Below, in pieces: positions 60,999 through 64,000 of a stretch of 64,000 nucleotides of DNA (positions within the stretch are counted from its first letter, which is position 1; every line of letters begins with the position of its first letter). The translations under genes were made by a program, and so were the position numbers. Under the pieces are notes generated by a model, which had not been told where the DNA came from, ran no database searches, and saw only the letters and a list, made by a program, of their open reading frames with translations. This stretch comes from Raphanus sativus (lineage: Eukaryota; Streptophyta; Magnoliopsida; Brassicales; Brassicaceae). The stretch is taken from NCBI RefSeq assembly GCF_000801105.2, contig NC_079515.1, positions 31,271,407 to 31,335,406 on the forward strand. The letters run 5' to 3'.

Positions 60999-60999
<1 letters not shown>

Positions 61000-61581
61000 C
61001 TTTTGAAACAATTTATTTTAAACACATTTTAGAAACGGAAGGGAAAGTAGTTTTACATTAGTTTTACATTTTGGCTAATGATTATCAAAACAAGTCCTAA
61101 AACACCTAATTGGAAGAGTCATCCACTTATCTCCTCTATTTGCTAGATCTTAAAAGGAAGAACTATATTATAAGAAAAAAAGAACTATAAGATAAAATGA
61201 TGAATTATAAAATGGAAGCAGAGCAGCTTCTTCAAGGAGGGTTTAACCTAATTGAGCTCTCAAGCCAAGGAAATGACCAAATAAATATATGCTAAAAGTA
61301 GGAGACACGGAAACAGCTCCCACGTTCCCCTCTCTCTCTCGTCCTTTTTCTCTCATCTCACCAACACTAATAAACAACAAAACCAAATTTAAAATGTGTA
61401 AAAAGAGTTACATTTTCGAGGAATAATTAAATATGAAAATTTTCTCTCTCTCTTGTGATCCTCCATAAATCCTACCATCTCAAACCCCACTGACCTGTTT
61501 CTCTTCCTAATATTACTCTTTGTAGTGAGTAGTGGCCAAAATTCCATCTCCCAAAGCTTTGTTACTTTGACTTGTGTCCTC

Positions 61582-63256
61582 ATGGTAGGTTAACTTTCTG
61601 TACTCTTTTTGTTCAATTTGGTACCAGCTTAAGTGTTAAATCTCTCACTTTAAACTCCGTTACTTAACTATACGATTCTGAGTAATCATACCCATTCCCT
61701 CATAATTGTGGCTTAATGTTCACCTCGACACCTTGTAAATGTGTAGAATCATTGGTACGTTCTATAGATACAAATATGGATATAAGAAGCAACCGAATTG
61801 TGGTATGAAATTGTATTTTTGTCTACTTAAATAATGATAAATTGTGTAAACGGTGTGTGTTAGGGAATTCAGAAACCCGCATGGTTGGATGCGCTTTACG
61901 CAGAGAAATTCTTCGTGGGATGTCCGTACCATGAGACGGCAAAGAAGAACGAGAAGAACGTGTGTTGTCTTGATTGTTGCATCAGTCTATGCCCTCACTG
62001 TGTACCCTCACATAGATATCACAGACTCCTTCAGGTTCGCCGCTATGTGTATCACGATGTTGTTCGGCTTGAAGATCTTCAGAAACTCATCGACTGCTCT
62101 AACGTTCAAGTAAGTAACGTATTCTTAGTCTCAATACAGATATATATACATATATTTATATAGAAATTCATTTGCTGGTAAACTGTTGACAGGCTTATAC
62201 AATAAATAGCGCAAAAGTGGTGTTCATCAAGAAGAGACCACAAAATAGACAATTCAAAGGAGCTGGCAACTATTGCACTTCATGTGACCGAAGTCTTCAG
62301 GAACCCTTTATCCATTGCTCCTTGGGTTGTAAGGTTATTTCATTACCTTTAGTCCTACAAAATACATATTCGACTTGGTTCTGCTTTTTATCCGATTCTC
62401 ACATCACAAAACTGTATAGTTTTGATACATGTATTGACGTGTATATATACATATACTTATGTAAACATTAAGTATGTCAGTCTGCCTTTAGAGTTTATTC
62501 GTTTTCTGAAAAAATGAGTTTATTCACTTCTATGCATGAGTGGAAAAGCTGATCTTTCCTGAACTGATTTTACTTATTTGATTATCTACCACTTTTTTAT
62601 TTTTGAAATGATCTACAACATTTTGTGACTAAACTAAAGTACAGGGACCATCCGCTGAAATGTTTTAAATCCGAATTTTTGTAGTTTCCAAATATGAGAT
62701 TTTTTTTTAACAAAATGTTTGTCAAAAGATTTCGAAAAATTCTCGGACAACGAAATAGTTATTTACATATCTTTGGATTTTTAAATCTTGTCTTTGAACT
62801 ATGTATTTATTTTTAATACATGAATAAAATCTAATGGTATTCTTACCCTATGTATTTATTTATGATATTCTTACATCCATTTTTATATACGTGTAGGTGG
62901 AGTTCGTGATGAGAAGTTACGGGGACATTACTCCATTTCTGAAGCCATGTCACTCTCTTACCCTAGGTCCAGACTACATCATCCCACAAGATTTACTAGC
63001 AGATGATGATATGGCTGCCTACGAGACTCCACGATCAACGGTCGTGGATGGAGATGAGTCCATGAGCTGGTCGTCGACTTCCTCCGAACTAAGAGACGCT
63101 GCGACCACCACCCACGTCGTTAGAAAAAAGCGAACCGGTTTCTGCTTCTGTGCCAAATCGGCTAATAGTTATAAAGCAGTTTCGGAGGATCCTGACGATA
63201 TCTCAACCTGCATCAATCGGCGCAAAGGCATTCCTCAACGATCTCCTCTCTGTTAA
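61582..63256 (+). CDS. RITF1: PLATZ transcription factor
   Basis: Plant AT-rich-sequence and zinc-binding (PLATZ) transcription factor; best memory match is At2g12646 (RITF1), which acts downstream of RGF1 peptide signalling in the root meristem. Four coding exons: 61582-61584 (ATG only), 61864-62109, 62193-62333, 62897-63256, giving 249 residues. The spliced start is MGIQKPAWLDALY. The zinc-binding core is complete: CPYHE, CCLDCCISLCPHC, HRYHRLLQVRRYVYHDVVRL, YCTSCDRSL and HCSLGCKVEF. A Ser-rich region and a basic RKKRTGFC stretch lead to the conserved end RRKGIPQRSPLC. The ATG followed directly by GTAGGT and the acceptor TGTTAG|GGAATT are certain from homology; no other in-frame start exists. 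Confidence 0.92.
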
Positions 63257-64000
63257 CGTTTTCCTTCATTTTCTTTTATATTTGAATCTTTTTCTTTTGA
63301 CTAAAATATTTTAATCTTCTTTTAGTTTGTTTTCACATAATATTCTTATATGTTGTATCTCTATCCAATAAAGTTTATAATCAAACATTTCGTATTCCCT
63401 ATAATTACGTATATATAGGTTACTTTAGCATTTAAAAATGTGAGAAATGAAAATCAACTTGCAGTGGTTAATGAGTGGAAGACGTATCTTGTCAATGGAG
63501 GGGGTTATATTTAAAATTTTTCCTACCCCGATTACAGTAATCGTTGCCTAAATGCTTTATGAAGGAGAAGACCCAGTTTTTTTTTCATTTAACTTTCATT
63601 GTTTGTAGTTTTTGGTTTTTGTTTTTACATTATATTTTTGGTTTATTGAGCTTTGTAAATTTAATGATTTAAGTAATATTATCAAAAGAAAATAAAAAAA
63701 TTTCAAACAGAAAAAAGAATAGAAAAGAGTGTTGTGGGATGCAATTCCAAAATTTGTTTTTTTTTTTTACTTTTCACTAAAAATGGTGAAATTTTTTGTT
63801 TAGTTTTGATTGGGGTGAGAATGAATGATTTTTCCAAAAAAGAAAAAAAAATCTAAAACCACCTTAGTTTTGGGCAAATATAAAAATGATAAATTTGTAA
63901 TTCAATATCCCTAAAGCAGATCAATTGTTTTCAAACAACTTTCGTATTGGGTCTCTTTGTCTTTGTTATCTAAGATATTAGGTTGAAATCAAATTATTTT
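63257..64000. other. PLATZ gene 3' flank to window end
   Basis: 3' untranslated region with ATAAAG-type signals near 63368, then AT- and T-rich spacer. No gene or element recognised. Confidence 0.5.

Larger units (their letters stand above)
58570..61581. other. 3-kb intergenic region before the PLATZ gene
   Basis: AT-rich, with scattered low-copy sequence at 58740-59450. It contains the small fragment described separately, a (TA)n run at 60966-60998 and, at 61318-61580, the CT-rich leader of the PLATZ gene (CTCTCTCTCTCG). No complete gene. Confidence 0.5.

Overview
This is plant nuclear DNA. The genes are intron-rich with GT-AG and some GC-AG introns, and the intergenic DNA is AT-rich and full of Helitron, SINE, LINE-type, MITE and (TA)n sequence. 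Protein sequences and gene order point to the Brassicaceae, most likely tribe Brassiceae (Brassica or Raphanus); the genus is inference. Most genes are recognisable as orthologues of Arabidopsis thaliana chromosome 2 genes. Locus names quoted here come from memory, not from a search.

Layout. 1-1.5 kb: a 350-bp tandem repeat ending at a Helitron 3' terminus. 1.8-3.8 kb: a pollen-type polygalacturonase (+). 4.2-7.6 kb: a 3.5-kb Helitron. 7.8-12.1 kb: two intact tandem copies of the ESCRT-III gene VPS2.1 (+) with a Ty3/gypsy integrase scrap between them. 13.6-20.1 kb: CTR9/VIP6 of the Paf1 complex (+, 24 coding exons). 20.9-23.1 kb: OPR3, the jasmonate-biosynthetic 12-oxophytodienoate reductase (+). 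23.6-25.6 kb: MOD1, plastid enoyl-ACP reductase (-). 26-31 kb: a repeat-rich gap holding a LINE-like element, a SINE with a perfect target-site duplication and a Helitron carrying a replication-protein-A fragment. 31.1-33.1 kb: a CRCK3-type receptor-like kinase (+). 33.9-34.2 kb: a decayed fragment of 25S rDNA.

36.2-37.0 kb: CDC26 and TTM3 as overlapping reading frames (TAATG) on one probable mRNA. 38.2-39.4 kb: an acidic D/E-rich protein (-). 40.7-44.0 kb: a multi-pass membrane protein (-) with a Tourist-type MITE in an intron. 44-48.7 kb: repeats. 48.8-50.6 kb: a serine carboxypeptidase-like gene (-) with two separate one-base deletions in conserved coding sequence, called a pseudogene. 51.1-52.9 kb: a partly dimeric Helitron with a Mutator-like MITE inside. 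53.5-54.8 kb: an intronless PIF/Harbinger transposase-derived gene (+). 56.0-58.6 kb: NUB1-like Ubl/UBA protein (+). 61.6-63.3 kb: a PLATZ zinc-binding transcription factor (+) whose first coding exon is only the ATG.

How it fits together. The genes are ordinary single-copy housekeeping, hormone and regulatory genes; they form no operon-like system apart from the CDC26-TTM3 bicistron. The left genes appear in descending Arabidopsis order (about At2g06530 to At2g05990) and the right genes in mostly ascending order (about At2g11520 to At2g12646). The 26-31 kb gap therefore joins two blocks that lie on either side of centromere 2 in A. thaliana. I see no clearly new molecular system. The best leads are the bicistron, the block junction, the twice-broken carboxypeptidase and the Helitrons.
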